Assembly: GCA_004553625.1 (NCBI GenBank)
Contig: SFKX01000006.1
Location: 62,001-126,000, forward strand
From: Clostridiales bacterium
GTDB lineage: Bacteria; Bacillota; Clostridia; Oscillospirales; Oscillospiraceae
Direction of reading: 5' to 3'
DNA: 64,000 bases
Below the pieces are notes generated by a model. The model searched no databases, was not told the DNA's origin, and worked only from the letters and a program-made list of their open reading frames with translations. Position 1 is the stretch's first letter. Each line of letters opens with the position of its first letter. A program made the translations under genes and the position numbers. Below, piece by piece: positions 24,235-33,304 of this stretch.

Positions 24235-25884
24235 TCAAGAGCGCTTCAGCACCAGCGCTTGATAGGGGTACAGCGCTTCGGCGGCGGGATCGGAAGGCAT
24301 ATTCGCGAGCACGGGCTTGCCGAATTCACTCATGGCACAGGGCAGCTCAGCTCTCTCTCCGCTGAGGTTGCACAGGACGGTATACTCCTCGCCCTCCAAT
24401 TCCCGTACGTAAGCCACTATCTGTCCGTTCTCGGGCAGGAGCTCTCGCCAGTCTCCGCGCAGCAGCGCCGGAGTGCCGTTCCTCAGGGCAATGAGCGCGC
24501 GGTAATAGTTCAGGACGGAGTCCGGGTCGCCCTCCTCTGCCTCGGCGTTTATCCTGGTGTGGTTCGAATTGAGCATTATCCAGGGCTCGCCCGTGGTGAA
24601 GCCGGCGTTCTTGCCGGCGCTCCACTGCATTGGTGTTCTCGCATTGTCGCGTCCCTTGGCCTTTATGCCGCGCCAGGCCCATGCAAGCTCCGCCTCGCTC
24701 TTGCACAGGGCCAGCAGGTTCAGCTCCTCAACGTCCCGGAGCTGCTCGCGCGTCTCAAAAGGTGCGTTTGTCATGCCCAGCTCCTCGCCCTGATAGATGA
24801 AGGGCGTACCCCTTTGAAGATACATCAGCGTCGCAAGGCATTTCGCGCTGCGCTTCCACAGCTCCTCGCTGCCCGTGTCGCCAAAGCGCGAGACGACGCG
24901 CGGCTGGTCGTGGTTGCCCAGGAACAGCGTGTTCCAGTCTATCGCGCCCTGCCACGCGGCTATGATTCGCTTGAGCTTCGGCACGTCCAGGGGGATGGCG
25001 TTCCACTTTGAGCCCTCGCCGTCCATGTCCATGAGGTCGAACTGAAAGAGGAGGTCAAGCTCCCGCCCGTAGCCGACGAGACTGTTTGCATTCTCCGTCG
25101 TCACAAATGAGGTCTCGCCCACGCACATGCAGTTGCGCCCGTCAAAACAGCGGCTCCGCATCTCGCGCAGGTATTCGTGAAGCTTGGGCTGGAAGGCAAA
25201 GTGCTCCGGCGAGAACACATAGCCGCCGTTGCCCGGCTCGCCCGTGCCGTCTGGCAGTCCGGGGGCCTTGGCTATCATGGTGATGACGTCCATGCGGAAG
25301 CCGTCCACGCCTCGGTCAAACCAGCGGTTCATCATGGCGTAGACCTCCTCGCGCACGGAGGGGTTCTCCCAGTTGAGGTCAGGCTGCTTCTCGGAGAAGA
25401 GGTGCAGATACCACTGCCCCGTGTTCTCGTCGTAGCTCCAGGCCGATGGCGTGAAGAAGGAGGCCCAGTTGTTCGGCTCGCGTCCATCCTTCCCGTCGCG
25501 CCAGATGTAGTAGTCTCGGTAGGGATTATCCCGCGAGGAGCGGGACTCCGCAAACCAGCGGTGCTCGTCCGAGGAATGGTTCACGACCAGGTCCATGACG
25601 AGCTTGATGTCCCGCTCGTGCAGGCCGCGCAGCAGCTCCTCGAAGTCCTCCATCGTGCCGAACTCGGCCATGATGCGCTCGTAGTCGCGGATATCGTAGC
25701 CCATGTCGGCGTTGGGCGAGTCGTACACCGGGCAGAGCCACACGGCGCCGACGCCGAGGCTCTTGAGATAGTCGAGCCGTGAGATAATGCCCCGCAGGTC
25801 GCCTATGCCGTCGCCGTTGGAGTCCTGAAAGCTCCTGGGATATATCTGATAGAATACGCGCTCTTTCCACCATGCCTCGGACAT
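24235..25884 (-). CDS. GH13 oligo-1,6-glucosidase
   Basis: The protein is a cytosolic retaining alpha-glucosidase of family GH13 (subfamily 31 type), 549 residues, with no signal peptide. The catalytic set is complete: DLVVNH (98-103), nucleophile Asp199 in GFRMDVI, acid/base Glu257 in CVGETSF, and His325-Asp326 in FLGNHDQPR. The valine directly after the nucleophile is the marker of alpha-1,6-specific enzymes (oligo-1,6-glucosidase, dextran glucosidase) as opposed to maltases. ATG 25884 has AAGGAAG eight bases upstream; the longer frame upstream overlaps the YesL gene. It is the last gene of the operon and would release glucose from isomalto-oligosaccharides brought in by the ABC importer. 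Confidence 0.93.
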   Translation of the reverse strand: MSEAWWKERVFYQIYPRSFQDSNGDGIGDLRGIISRLDYLKSLGVGAVWLCPVYDSPNADMGYDIRDYERIMAEFGTMEDFEELLRGLHERDIKLVMDLVVNHSSDEHRWFAESRSSRDNPYRDYYIWRDGKDGREPNNWASFFTPSAWSYDENTGQWYLHLFSEKQPDLNWENPSVREEVYAMMNRWFDRGVDGFRMDVITMIAKAPGLPDGTGEPGNGGYVFSPEHFAFQPKLHEYLREMRSRCFDGRNCMCVGETSFVTTENANSLVGYGRELDLLFQFDLMDMDGEGSKWNAIPLDVPKLKRIIAAWQGAIDWNTLFLGNHDQPRVVSRFGDTGSEELWKRSAKCLATLMYLQRGTPFIYQGEELGMTNAPFETREQLRDVEELNLLALCKSEAELAWAWRGIKAKGRDNARTPMQWSAGKNAGFTTGEPWIMLNSNHTRINAEAEEGDPDSVLNYYRALIALRNGTPALLRGDWRELLPENGQIVAYVRELEGEEYTVLCNLSGERAELPCAMSEFGKPVLANMPSDPAAEALYPYQALVLKRS

Positions 25885-25888
25885 GAGA

Positions 25889-26497
25889 TCACTTCCTTTC
25901 GACATATTCGCACACGGCGGGCAGTGTCCCGCGCGCTGCGGCAAGACCGCTTCCCGAGATGAGCAGCAGCGCCAGCAACGGCACCGAGTGCGGCAATAAA
26001 AACGCCCCCGCAAGCGGCAGCATAAAAGACAGCAGCAGCCACGTAAAGAGCGGCCGCGGACACATGAACACCAGCGCAAAGGAGTTGCGCACGAGCCCCG
26101 CAAAGCTCAGCTCGACCCGCGCGAGCATATTGAAGCAGTACGCACCCGCGCAGAACACGATGTAGGCGCAAACGAGGCAGAAAACAGAGAGCGCCATCGG
26201 CAACAGCCCCGTGGAGGCGCCGCGGTAAAAGAGGCAGCCCCACACCGCTGCCGCCTCGAGCAGTAGAATGGCGAAACCCGCGGGCATCGCGCGGAAAAGC
26301 TCTCGCCGGAACACCCGAAGAAAGTGCCGCAGCGCGGCGCCCTCACCCTCCAGCAGAGCCTGGCCCGCTCCGGCCAGCGCCGTGAGCGATGCAGGCAGGG
26401 TGACGAGAGGCACGGAGCAGACCCAAAAGAGCAGGTTCAGCCCCATAAGCGTCAGCAGATTGTCCCAGCAGAGCCGGAAAAAGCGCGGGTACTCCAT
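25889..26497 (-). CDS. YesL/DUF624 family membrane protein
   Basis: The 202-residue membrane protein has about five hydrophobic segments and the family opening MEYPRFFRLCWDNLLTLMGL-like with NLLFWVCSVPLVTLPASL. DUF624/YesL proteins accompany carbohydrate ABC importers in Firmicutes; their role is not settled. The gene starts one base after the AraC-type regulator stop and ends 4 bases before the GH13 start, so it is a full member of the operon. GAGGGGG lies upstream of its ATG. Confidence 0.88.
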   Translation of the reverse strand: MEYPRFFRLCWDNLLTLMGLNLLFWVCSVPLVTLPASLTALAGAGQALLEGEGAALRHFLRVFRRELFRAMPAGFAILLLEAAAVWGCLFYRGASTGLLPMALSVFCLVCAYIVFCAGAYCFNMLARVELSFAGLVRNSFALVFMCPRPLFTWLLLSFMLPLAGAFLLPHSVPLLALLLISGSGLAAARGTLPAVCEYVERK

Positions 26498-26498
26498 C

Positions 26499-27395
26499 TC
26501 ACTGCCCCCTCGCTTTCTTGTAATACTCCGTCGGGCTCATGCCGGTCAGCTTCTTGAAGAGGCGGGAGAAATAGTACCGGTCCCGTATGCCGACGAGATA
26601 GGCTACCTCAGAAAAGGCCAGGTCGGTGCTGGCGATGAGCTGCTTGGCGTTGTTTATCCTCAGCATGTTGATGTACGAGAAGATGGAGCTGCCCGTCATC
26701 GCCGAGAAAACGCGGTTGAGATAGTCGAAGTTCATTTCAAAGCGCTCCGCAAGCTCCTGGCTCATGAGCCTTTTTGTGTAATTTCGGTTTAGATACTGCA
26801 CAAGCTGGTCCACGGCGGCCTCGGAGCGGTTGATGCGGCGGTCCCGCACGGCCATCTCAGCCATGAGGTGTTCGTGCGCGGTCTGGAGCAGAAAGCTGTG
26901 CAGAAAGGTCGAGGCCCGGCGCTTGTAGTGCTCCTCGCGCGCCTCGTAGCAGGCAACGGCGGAGCGCAGCAGGCTCCGGTGCTCGCCGCCGGAGAGGTGA
27001 AAGTGCTTGGGCAGGTATGTAAGGCTGTCCGTAGGGTCGGCGGCGTCGAGGTTATAGCTTATGAGGCTCTGTCGCCGCTTTTCGGCCAGCTCCGCCATTG
27101 CCGCGGCCTCGTCGTCCACGCGGCGCAGCTCCGGGTGCGTAAAGTGCGCGTAAAAATAATCGCAGGAGGCCTTCTTGGTCCCGGCATGCTGAAGGCCGGG
27201 CTCCAACAGGAAGAAGTCGCCGGCCTTCAGATGATATTCCAGCTCGTTTTCCCGCAGGTACATGTTGCCCTCGCGTATGACATAGAGCACATACTCGTCC
27301 AGCCGACGCGCAAAGTGTATCCACGGCTGGCTGTACCGGATGTGCCCCGTCATCCTCAGGCGAGGCAGCAGATCTGCGTTATAGGAAAAGAGCAT
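26499..27395 (-). CDS. AraC-family transcriptional regulator of the sugar operon
   Basis: The 298-residue regulator has an N-terminal cupin sugar-sensing domain (about residues 10-150, with RMTGHIRYSQPWIHFARRLD and a LKAGDFFLLEPGLQHAG turn) and a C-terminal pair of helix-turn-helix motifs (about 195-295, ending GIRDRYYFSRLFKKLTGMSP). It lies inside the operon, 2 bases after the GH66 gene, and probably activates it in response to an oligosaccharide; the operator may be the dyad at 32209-32225. This assignment of target is inference from position. Confidence 0.92.
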   Translation of the reverse strand: MLFSYNADLLPRLRMTGHIRYSQPWIHFARRLDEYVLYVIREGNMYLRENELEYHLKAGDFFLLEPGLQHAGTKKASCDYFYAHFTHPELRRVDDEAAAMAELAEKRRQSLISYNLDAADPTDSLTYLPKHFHLSGGEHRSLLRSAVACYEAREEHYKRRASTFLHSFLLQTAHEHLMAEMAVRDRRINRSEAAVDQLVQYLNRNYTKRLMSQELAERFEMNFDYLNRVFSAMTGSSIFSYINMLRINNAKQLIASTDLAFSEVAYLVGIRDRYYFSRLFKKLTGMSPTEYYKKARGQ

Positions 27396-27397
27396 TT

Positions 27398-29017
27398 TCA
27401 GTCCCCCAGTCGTACCCAGACGGTGGCCCAGTAATCGAGGGGCGGCAGGGAGGCGGAGTAGACGCGCCCGTGTTCGGAATTCGTCCAGCTGTGGTCAAGC
27501 TCCACGGGTCCGAGACTCTCCCCGTCCGGCGAGGCCCACCAGATACCCCTGACCGGCCTGTCCAGCCGGAGGCACAGTTTTATGCCCTTCACCGTGATGG
27601 GCCGCGACTTTGGCTCATTCCAACGCGCGTCGTTGCCGCGGAGGTTGATGAGCTGGATGCTTATGAGCTCACGGGATTCACGTATGATACTCCAGACTGT
27701 GCCGCCCGCTCCGTCAGTCGAAAACTCGCAGCTTTCGCCGGAGAAGCAGACGTCCTCGTTTATGCCGCCGGCTGCCGTCCGGCTTATGTCTGTTCCTTTG
27801 TCATCATACAACAGATCCGCGTATCTCACAAGAAAATCGCAGTATTTCTGCACCGTTGGGCAAAATTCGTCCCGGAGCCGGGCGTGATTGACGTAGTAGC
27901 TGTCCCTAAGCACGCAGCGGTCCTCGCCGAGGACGAGCTGGGTGCCGCCGGAGGCCGAGATGACCGCCCAGGCCAGGCGAAAGGCGTTCTCCGCCGCCTC
28001 GCCGCCGGTCTCGAAGGGTTTCAAATAGGCGGCAAGCACCACGCTCTTGCCGCCAGAGAGCAGCTTTGCCTCCCGGATGAGCGTATAGAGGTCGCGGTAG
28101 CTGTCGTTTGGTGGCCAGACCTCGATGTACACTGCGTCCTGCGGGGAGGAGGCTGCGTCGGTCACGGGCCAGTTGTTGACGCAGTTGAAGATGACGCCGC
28201 CCTCCGGCCGCTCTGAGCGCACCGCCTCCGCCGCGTGCGTGATGAGGCTGGGGAACTCCTCCGCCAGCTCTACGGGTTTGCCCTGTGCGTCCCAAACGTG
28301 CTTGGGCAGGCCGTAGGTATCCATGTGTATGCCTTCAAAGCCGAAGCGTACCGCCTCGTGGTACTGCTCTACGATGTGTTGGCTCCAGGGTGAATAGGCT
28401 GCTATGTTCATGAAATACAGCCAGCTTGCGAACACGAGCGGTTTTCCGTTCATGGAGTACATGGCCCAGTCTGGATGCGCCTCATAGGTCTCGGTGGTGG
28501 CGGCGTAGACCGCCCCGTAGGCGAAGGGGCGCATGCCGAGCTTTTTGCAGGCAGTGATTTTGTCCTCGATTACCGCAAGGCTCGTGGGCCGTCCCATGGG
28601 GTCGGAATAGAGCTCAGAGTCCGGCAGCAGCTTGTCGTGGCGGTACATCCAGTCGTAAAACTGCACGGCGTTGAGGTGCATTGCGCACATCCATCGCAGA
28701 TCCTCCTCTCCGGTGTCATCCGGCGAGAAATCGGTCAGAAAGCCGTAGCGCGTGACGTGCCGCCGCTCCGGTACTACGTCGAAGGCCCCCTCCCAACGCG
28801 CATCCCCGCGCCGGATGCTCACACCGTAATTCCCCTCGCACAGCCCGGAGAGGACGAGCGCCGCACCCTCACGGTGCGCATTGCAGGACACAGGCTTTTC
28901 GAGCCGCATGACTTGTGCCTCGCCGCCTCTCAGCTCCGGCGGCAGGTCTATCCTCACGTCCTCGCCGCAGAGATACTGCGCCTTGTCGAACGTGCAAATG
29001 AGCGTGTTTTTCTCCAT
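27398..29017 (-). CDS. GH66 dextranase/cycloisomaltooligosaccharide-type enzyme, cytosolic
   Basis: This family 66 glycoside hydrolase acts on alpha-1,6-glucan (dextran and isomalto-oligosaccharides). Of 539 residues, an N-terminal beta domain (about 1-85) leads to a TIM barrel opening RYGFLTDFSP, with the nucleophile Asp233 in GIHMDTYG and acid/base Glu299 in YIEVWPP, then a C-terminal beta domain. No signal peptide or anchor is present, whereas most studied GH66 enzymes are secreted, so it should act on imported oligosaccharides. ATG 29017 has AAGGGG upstream and lies 2 bases after the permease stop. Dextranase and transglucosylase activities cannot be told apart here. Confidence 0.9.
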   Translation of the reverse strand: MEKNTLICTFDKAQYLCGEDVRIDLPPELRGGEAQVMRLEKPVSCNAHREGAALVLSGLCEGNYGVSIRRGDARWEGAFDVVPERRHVTRYGFLTDFSPDDTGEEDLRWMCAMHLNAVQFYDWMYRHDKLLPDSELYSDPMGRPTSLAVIEDKITACKKLGMRPFAYGAVYAATTETYEAHPDWAMYSMNGKPLVFASWLYFMNIAAYSPWSQHIVEQYHEAVRFGFEGIHMDTYGLPKHVWDAQGKPVELAEEFPSLITHAAEAVRSERPEGGVIFNCVNNWPVTDAASSPQDAVYIEVWPPNDSYRDLYTLIREAKLLSGGKSVVLAAYLKPFETGGEAAENAFRLAWAVISASGGTQLVLGEDRCVLRDSYYVNHARLRDEFCPTVQKYCDFLVRYADLLYDDKGTDISRTAAGGINEDVCFSGESCEFSTDGAGGTVWSIIRESRELISIQLINLRGNDARWNEPKSRPITVKGIKLCLRLDRPVRGIWWASPDGESLGPVELDHSWTNSEHGRVYSASLPPLDYWATVWVRLGD

Positions 29018-29019
29018 AA

Positions 29020-29892
29020 TTACCCCTTGACCGAGCCCTGTGTGAGCCCGCCCACGACCATTTTCTTCTGGAATACGATGAACAGAGTGATAACGGGGAT
29101 GAGCGCGAGTATGCTGGCCGCGAACACCCACTCCCAGCGTGTGGCGTACTGCCCGTTAAGTCTCTGCAGCAGTAGCGGCAGTGTGATCATGTCCTCGTTT
29201 GCGCCGACGAGCACCTTGGCGGTGAAATACTCCTCCCAGAAGCCCTGGAAGGCGAAGATGGTCATCGTGCCGACGGCAGGCGTCGAGAGCGGGAGCATGA
29301 CCTTGAAGAATATCGTGCCGTGTCCGCCGCCGTCGAGCATCACCGATTCCGAGAGCGAATCAGGCAGCCCGCGGAAGAAGTTCCGCAGGAAAAAGGTGTG
29401 TCCGCAGACGTTGGTGGCGGTGTATACGAGTATGAGGCCAAGCCGCGTGCCAATGAGCCCGTTCTTGAGCCAGGGCAGCTCTATGCCCCGGAGCACGAGG
29501 AACTGCGGGATGATGTTAAGGAAGCTCGGCATCATCAGCGTGAAGAGATACAGCTTGAAGATCGCCTCACGGCCCGGGAAGTCTATGCGCGCAAAGCCGT
29601 AGGCCGAGAGAGTAGAGATGAGCACCGAGGCCGCGACGGTGAGGCAGGTGTTTATGACGCTGTTCTTCACCGCCGTCGGGAAGATGTCCATGCCGAGGAT
29701 GTGCGCGTAGGCCGAGAAATCCAGCCTGTCGGGCAGAAGCTTCGGCGGATACGGCAGCACATAGCTGAACTCCTCAAAGGAGTTCGTTATCATGAAGATG
29801 AACGGCACCGAGAAGATGAGCAGCGCCGCGATGAGAAAGACCCAGAGCAGTATCTGGCCTATCGTTTCCGACATTTTCTTGCCGCGTCTCAT
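29020..29892 (-). CDS. Carbohydrate ABC transporter permease, MalG type
   Basis: The 290-residue inner permease has six predicted membrane helices and the EAA coupling loop ESVMLDGGGHGTIFFKVMLP at about residues 180-200. It pairs with the MalF-type permease encoded immediately upstream and with the solute-binding lipoprotein at the head of the operon. No ATPase gene is in the operon; in Firmicutes such importers share an MsmK-type ATPase encoded elsewhere. The gene begins one base after the upstream permease. Confidence 0.93.
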   Translation of the reverse strand: MRRGKKMSETIGQILLWVFLIAALLIFSVPFIFMITNSFEEFSYVLPYPPKLLPDRLDFSAYAHILGMDIFPTAVKNSVINTCLTVAASVLISTLSAYGFARIDFPGREAIFKLYLFTLMMPSFLNIIPQFLVLRGIELPWLKNGLIGTRLGLILVYTATNVCGHTFFLRNFFRGLPDSLSESVMLDGGGHGTIFFKVMLPLSTPAVGTMTIFAFQGFWEEYFTAKVLVGANEDMITLPLLLQRLNGQYATRWEWVFAASILALIPVITLFIVFQKKMVVGGLTQGSVKG

Positions 29893-29893
29893 G

Positions 29894-30826
29894 TCAGCCC
29901 TCCTTCTCCACGTCGTCGAGCCTGAGCCTGCGGTTGAGCAGGAACGTGATGGCCACTATGGTCACGGCCGAGATGAGGCCGATGGCCGAGGCCTCGCCAA
30001 ACTCGAATTGGTTGAAGGCCCGGTCGTAGAGCAGGTATTGCAGCGCCGAGGTCTTGCCGTTCGGGTCGCCGCCGGTCAGCATCATGACCTGAATGAACAC
30101 GTTGAAGGAGCCGATTATCATGTTCACCATGACGTAATACGTAGTCGGCCGGAGTGCCGGGACGGTGATGTACACGAACTTCTTCCACAGCCCTGCGCCG
30201 TCAAGTTCAGCCGCCTCATAGAGTTCCTTGGGAATGCTCTGCAGGCCCGCAAGATAAATTATCATGGCCCAGCCCATGTTTTTCCATATGCCCATCAGCC
30301 AGATGGCCGCGTTGCCCGACCACTCGCGCAGCAGCCAGGGGACATAGTCGTCCATGACGTGCAGCACATCCACGAGGAAGTAGTTGATGAGGCCGCGGCT
30401 GGAGTTGTTGAACATGTACTGGAACACCAGGGACACGATGACCCAGGAGGTGATGACCGGCAGATAGAAGCCAACGCGGAAGATGCCCTGGCCGCGGCGA
30501 AGGTTGTTGATGAGATAGGCAAAGAACATGCCGCCCAGGATGATGAAAGGCACGGTCACGATGGCGTAGAGGAAATTGTTGCGGTAGGCATACCAGAAGC
30601 GCGAGCCGCCCGCGAGCACGTTTTTGAAGTTCTCTAACCCGATGAACGTAATGTCACCCTGCACGATCTTGTACTCCGAGAGGGATATCCTTATCGTGAA
30701 CAGCATCGGGTAGACGACAAAGACGGCCACGAGTATAAGCCCGGGAAGGATGAACGGCAGGGCCCTCAGCCAGCCCTGCGCACCCTTTTTTAACCGCTTT
30801 TTTCTTGCCGCCATTAACGTATCCAT
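29894..30826 (-). CDS. Carbohydrate ABC transporter permease, MalF type
   Basis: The 310-residue permease has a basic N-terminus (ARKKRLKKG), six membrane helices and the EAA loop EAAELDGAGLWKKFVYITVP at about 200-220. The ATG at 30826 has GGAGG nine bases upstream. It follows the solute-binding protein gene by 57 bases; that gap contains a small GC-rich inverted repeat (GGGGCC...GGCCCC, 30855-30870) which may trim or stabilise the message so that the binding protein is made in excess, a common arrangement. Confidence 0.93.
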   Translation of the reverse strand: MDTLMAARKKRLKKGAQGWLRALPFILPGLILVAVFVVYPMLFTIRISLSEYKIVQGDITFIGLENFKNVLAGGSRFWYAYRNNFLYAIVTVPFIILGGMFFAYLINNLRRGQGIFRVGFYLPVITSWVIVSLVFQYMFNNSSRGLINYFLVDVLHVMDDYVPWLLREWSGNAAIWLMGIWKNMGWAMIIYLAGLQSIPKELYEAAELDGAGLWKKFVYITVPALRPTTYYVMVNMIIGSFNVFIQVMMLTGGDPNGKTSALQYLLYDRAFNQFEFGEASAIGLISAVTIVAITFLLNRRLRLDDVEKEG

Positions 30827-30883
30827 GCCTCAATGCCTCCTCTCGTCGGGTGCGGGGCCCGAAGGCCCCGCACTTTTGCCGTG

Positions 30884-32170
30884 TCAAGCGAGTTGCTCGT
30901 CGATGAGCGCGGCCGCGTTTTGCAGCTCTGTGGTGATGTCTGCGCCGCTCACGAAGATGTTGGTCACCATGTCGCTCCAGATCTGCTGGATGTTGGAGTT
31001 GTTGGGCGAGGGGATGCGGGCCTTCGCCGATTCCATCTGGGCCATGTAGACGGACCAGACGGGGTTGCTCTGCACCTCGTCGCTGTCCACGAGGGACTTG
31101 AGTATTGGGAGCTGTCCGGCCTGGAGCAGCGCCAGCTGCGCCTCGGTAGAGGTGAGGAACTTGGCAAACTCATAGGCCGCATCCGGGTGCTCGCTGGTGG
31201 AGAACACAGCGACGTTCTCGCCGCCGACGACGGAGGCGCTCTTGCCGTTGTAAGTCGGGATGGTGGACGCCACTATTCCCTTGGCCTCGCTGTCCTCGTA
31301 GGAGCCAAAATACCAGGGACCCTCGAAGAACATGGCGTACTCGCTATTGATGCCGTCCCAGGCGTCGACGGAGCCATCCACGTCTCGGATGGTAAGTATC
31401 TTGGAGTCGTGCAGTTCGACGATCTTTTCCATGGCGGCAATGCTCTCGGGGCTGTCAAGATAGCCCGTGGCCTGGGTGAAATCGTCGTTTGTCAGCACGC
31501 CGCCGAAGAGCCAGAAGTAGGGGTACATATCCCAGTCGCCCACGCCGGAGACGTTTATCGTGTAGGTGCCGCGTCCGGCGGCCGCCTCGATGAGCTCCTC
31601 CATCGTCTCAGGCACGGCGTCAAGGCCGAGCTCGGCGAGAACGTTCATGTTCACGACAGCGGCCTTGCAGTTGGTGTCGAGGGGCAGGCCGTAGTACTTG
31701 CCCTGATAGAGGTTCGTGGAGAGCGGCGCGTCCATGTAGTCGGCGGAAATCTCCGCGAAGTCGGGGTAATCCGAAAGGGCTACAAGCCCGCCCTGAGCGG
31801 CGTAGGCCGCAATGTTCGCGATGTCCACGCGGGCGACATCCGGGCTCGCGCCGGTGCCGAAGGAGGTGACGATCATCTCATGGTACTGGCTGCTGTCCTG
31901 GCGCACGGCCTCGACAGTGATCTCGGGATGCAGTTCGTTCCAGAGCGGGAGCACAACGTCAAGCAGCTGCGCCTCCTCGCTGTCACTGTATGTATGCCAG
32001 AAGGTGATGGTAACGGGCTCCGCCGGGGTCTCGGCGGCATCGGATGCCGGTGCGCCGGATTCGGGAGGAACGGAGGGCTCTTGGACGGCCTCACCGCAGC
32101 CGGCAAAGCTGCCGAGCACGAGTACCGCCGCAAGCAGCAGGGCAAGGGATTTTAGAGCATTCTTTTTCAT
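30884..32170 (-). CDS. Extracellular sugar-binding lipoprotein of an ABC importer
   Basis: The 428-residue family 1 solute-binding protein begins with a lipoprotein signal: basic MKKNALK, hydrophobic core LALLLAAVLVLGSFAGC, with Cys25 as lipidation site. An acidic/proline spacer follows and then the binding domain (ITFWHTYSDSEEAQLLD near residue 58). ATG 32170 has GGAGG nine bases upstream and is preferred to an upstream in-frame ATG. As the first gene of an operon with GH66 and GH13_31 enzymes, its likely ligand is an isomalto-oligosaccharide; this is inference. Confidence 0.92.
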   Translation of the reverse strand: MKKNALKSLALLLAAVLVLGSFAGCGEAVQEPSVPPESGAPASDAAETPAEPVTITFWHTYSDSEEAQLLDVVLPLWNELHPEITVEAVRQDSSQYHEMIVTSFGTGASPDVARVDIANIAAYAAQGGLVALSDYPDFAEISADYMDAPLSTNLYQGKYYGLPLDTNCKAAVVNMNVLAELGLDAVPETMEELIEAAAGRGTYTINVSGVGDWDMYPYFWLFGGVLTNDDFTQATGYLDSPESIAAMEKIVELHDSKILTIRDVDGSVDAWDGINSEYAMFFEGPWYFGSYEDSEAKGIVASTIPTYNGKSASVVGGENVAVFSTSEHPDAAYEFAKFLTSTEAQLALLQAGQLPILKSLVDSDEVQSNPVWSVYMAQMESAKARIPSPNNSNIQQIWSDMVTNIFVSGADITTELQNAAALIDEQLA

Positions 32171-32196
32171 TTTTTCAAACCTCCATATCAAATATA

Positions 32197-32225
32197 ATGA
32201 TAGTGATTTTACACAATTTGTGCAA
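32197..32225 (-). promoter_or_regulatory. Candidate promoter and operator of the isomalto-oligosaccharide operon
   Basis: On the minus strand TTGCAC (32225-32220) and TATCAT (32202-32197) are 17 bases apart. The -35 overlaps a 17-base near-palindrome, TTACACAATTTGTGCAA on the plus strand (32209-32225), whose core CACAATTTGTG is a perfect dyad. The weak -35 fits activator dependence. A further imperfect inverted repeat, GTCGCCTTTGT/ACACAGGCGAC, lies upstream at 32266-32293. Confidence 0.45.
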
Positions 32226-32410
32226 GCTCGTTCTGCTTCTTTGTATGCAATATTACGCCTTGGCAGTCGCCTTTGTAAATTAACACAGGCGACTTCGTTT
32301 GTACAATACCGACTTTTTCGCTTTTGTCAGCCGGCGCCGCTCCGTTTGAGAAGAAAAACTGTTACGTTCACTTTTTCGGTTCTGTAATTGAAGAAAAATG
32401 GGGGATGCGC

Positions 32411-32657
32411 ATGGACATACTCATGGGCAACCGTTGTTCGGGCAAGACCGAGACAGCCATGAACATGGCCCATGCTCTCGATGGCGCAGGAGAAACGCAT
32501 GCAGGTCATCGACCTTTACAGGATAAACGACTATTTCCGCATATCCGACCATATACAGCTGCTCATCGACAAGTGCATAAACGTTGGCTCGCCCTCATTC
32601 GCCGGCAAGGGCGTGACGCAGACGATCATGCTGGTACGAGTGGCCTCGGCCTCGTGA
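32411..32657 (+). pseudogene. P-loop ATPase fragment, frameshifted and truncated
   Basis: From ATG 32411 the frame reads MDILMGNRCSGKTETAMNMA, a P-loop-like GNRCSGKT start. Near 32475 the sense continues in the next frame: SMAQEKRMQVIDLYRINDYF, then SFAGKGVTQTIMLVRVASAS and a stop. The combined sequence looks like the first 80 residues of a small ATP-binding protein of the MinD/CobQ kind, cut short. I cannot name the family. It lies between the sugar operon promoter and the parB remnant. Confidence 0.5.
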
Positions 32658-32765
32658 TACCACAGTAAACAAGCGGATGAATCTTGCTTTTATCCGCTTT
32701 CTTAGGCTCGTCGAACATCACGTGCTCAAAGCTCTTGGGGCTTTTAAGTGCGTTATGTGCATTCC

Positions 32766-33303
32766 GCGCGCGCGGTAAAGGTGCTTCTCCATCTGCTTCG
32801 GCGTGTAGGAGCGCGGGAAGTATTTACGCAGCCTGTCGCGGGTGATGGTGATGCGGTCTATCTCCGGCTATTTCCTTGGACATAATTGCCCGAATGATTT
32901 CAGCGGTCAGCTCTCCGCTCTGGGAGAATTGCTTGAGCCGCTCCAAGGCGGAGTTAACGCTATTTTCTTGCTGTCAACCACTTCTTGAAACTCTGGTGTA
33001 GGCTCTGTAAGGCGAATGAAGCATTGAATTTGAGTATAGCTGTCCGGCGAATTTTCCACAAGAATCTCACGTAAAGTCCTTGCTTCAGAATTTTGCCCAA
33101 CTTGGACAGGATTTTCTTTTGCCTTTCCTTCTGCCTGACGGCGGAGGGCATCGTGCTTTATTTTGTAGGCCTGAACGCATTTGGAAGGGAGGATGTTCTC
33201 TTGTTGCAGGTTTAAATCCACCATAACGTTGTTGGCAGTATCATCGTCGAGATCACGGACTATCGCGGGCATGGCGTCAATACCGGAAAGCTCACACGCC
33301 CGC
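32766..33303 (-). pseudogene. ParB-like partition protein, degraded
   Basis: The minus strand carries ParB-type blocks in shifting frames: RACELSGIDAMPAIVRDLDD and MVDLNLQQENILPS (33303-33190), then QCFIRLTEPTPEFQEVVDSK (about 33025-32970), and further on ITRDRLRKYFPRSYTPKQME (about 32840-32780), the typical C-terminal segment of ICE/plasmid-like ParB proteins of Clostridia. The N-terminus is missing, cut precisely where the tRNA-Ala copy begins at 33305. Several frameshifts and deletions exclude function. Such proteins belong to the replication/partition part of conjugative elements, so it marks the right end of the proposed element. Confidence 0.75.
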
Positions 33304-33304
33304 T

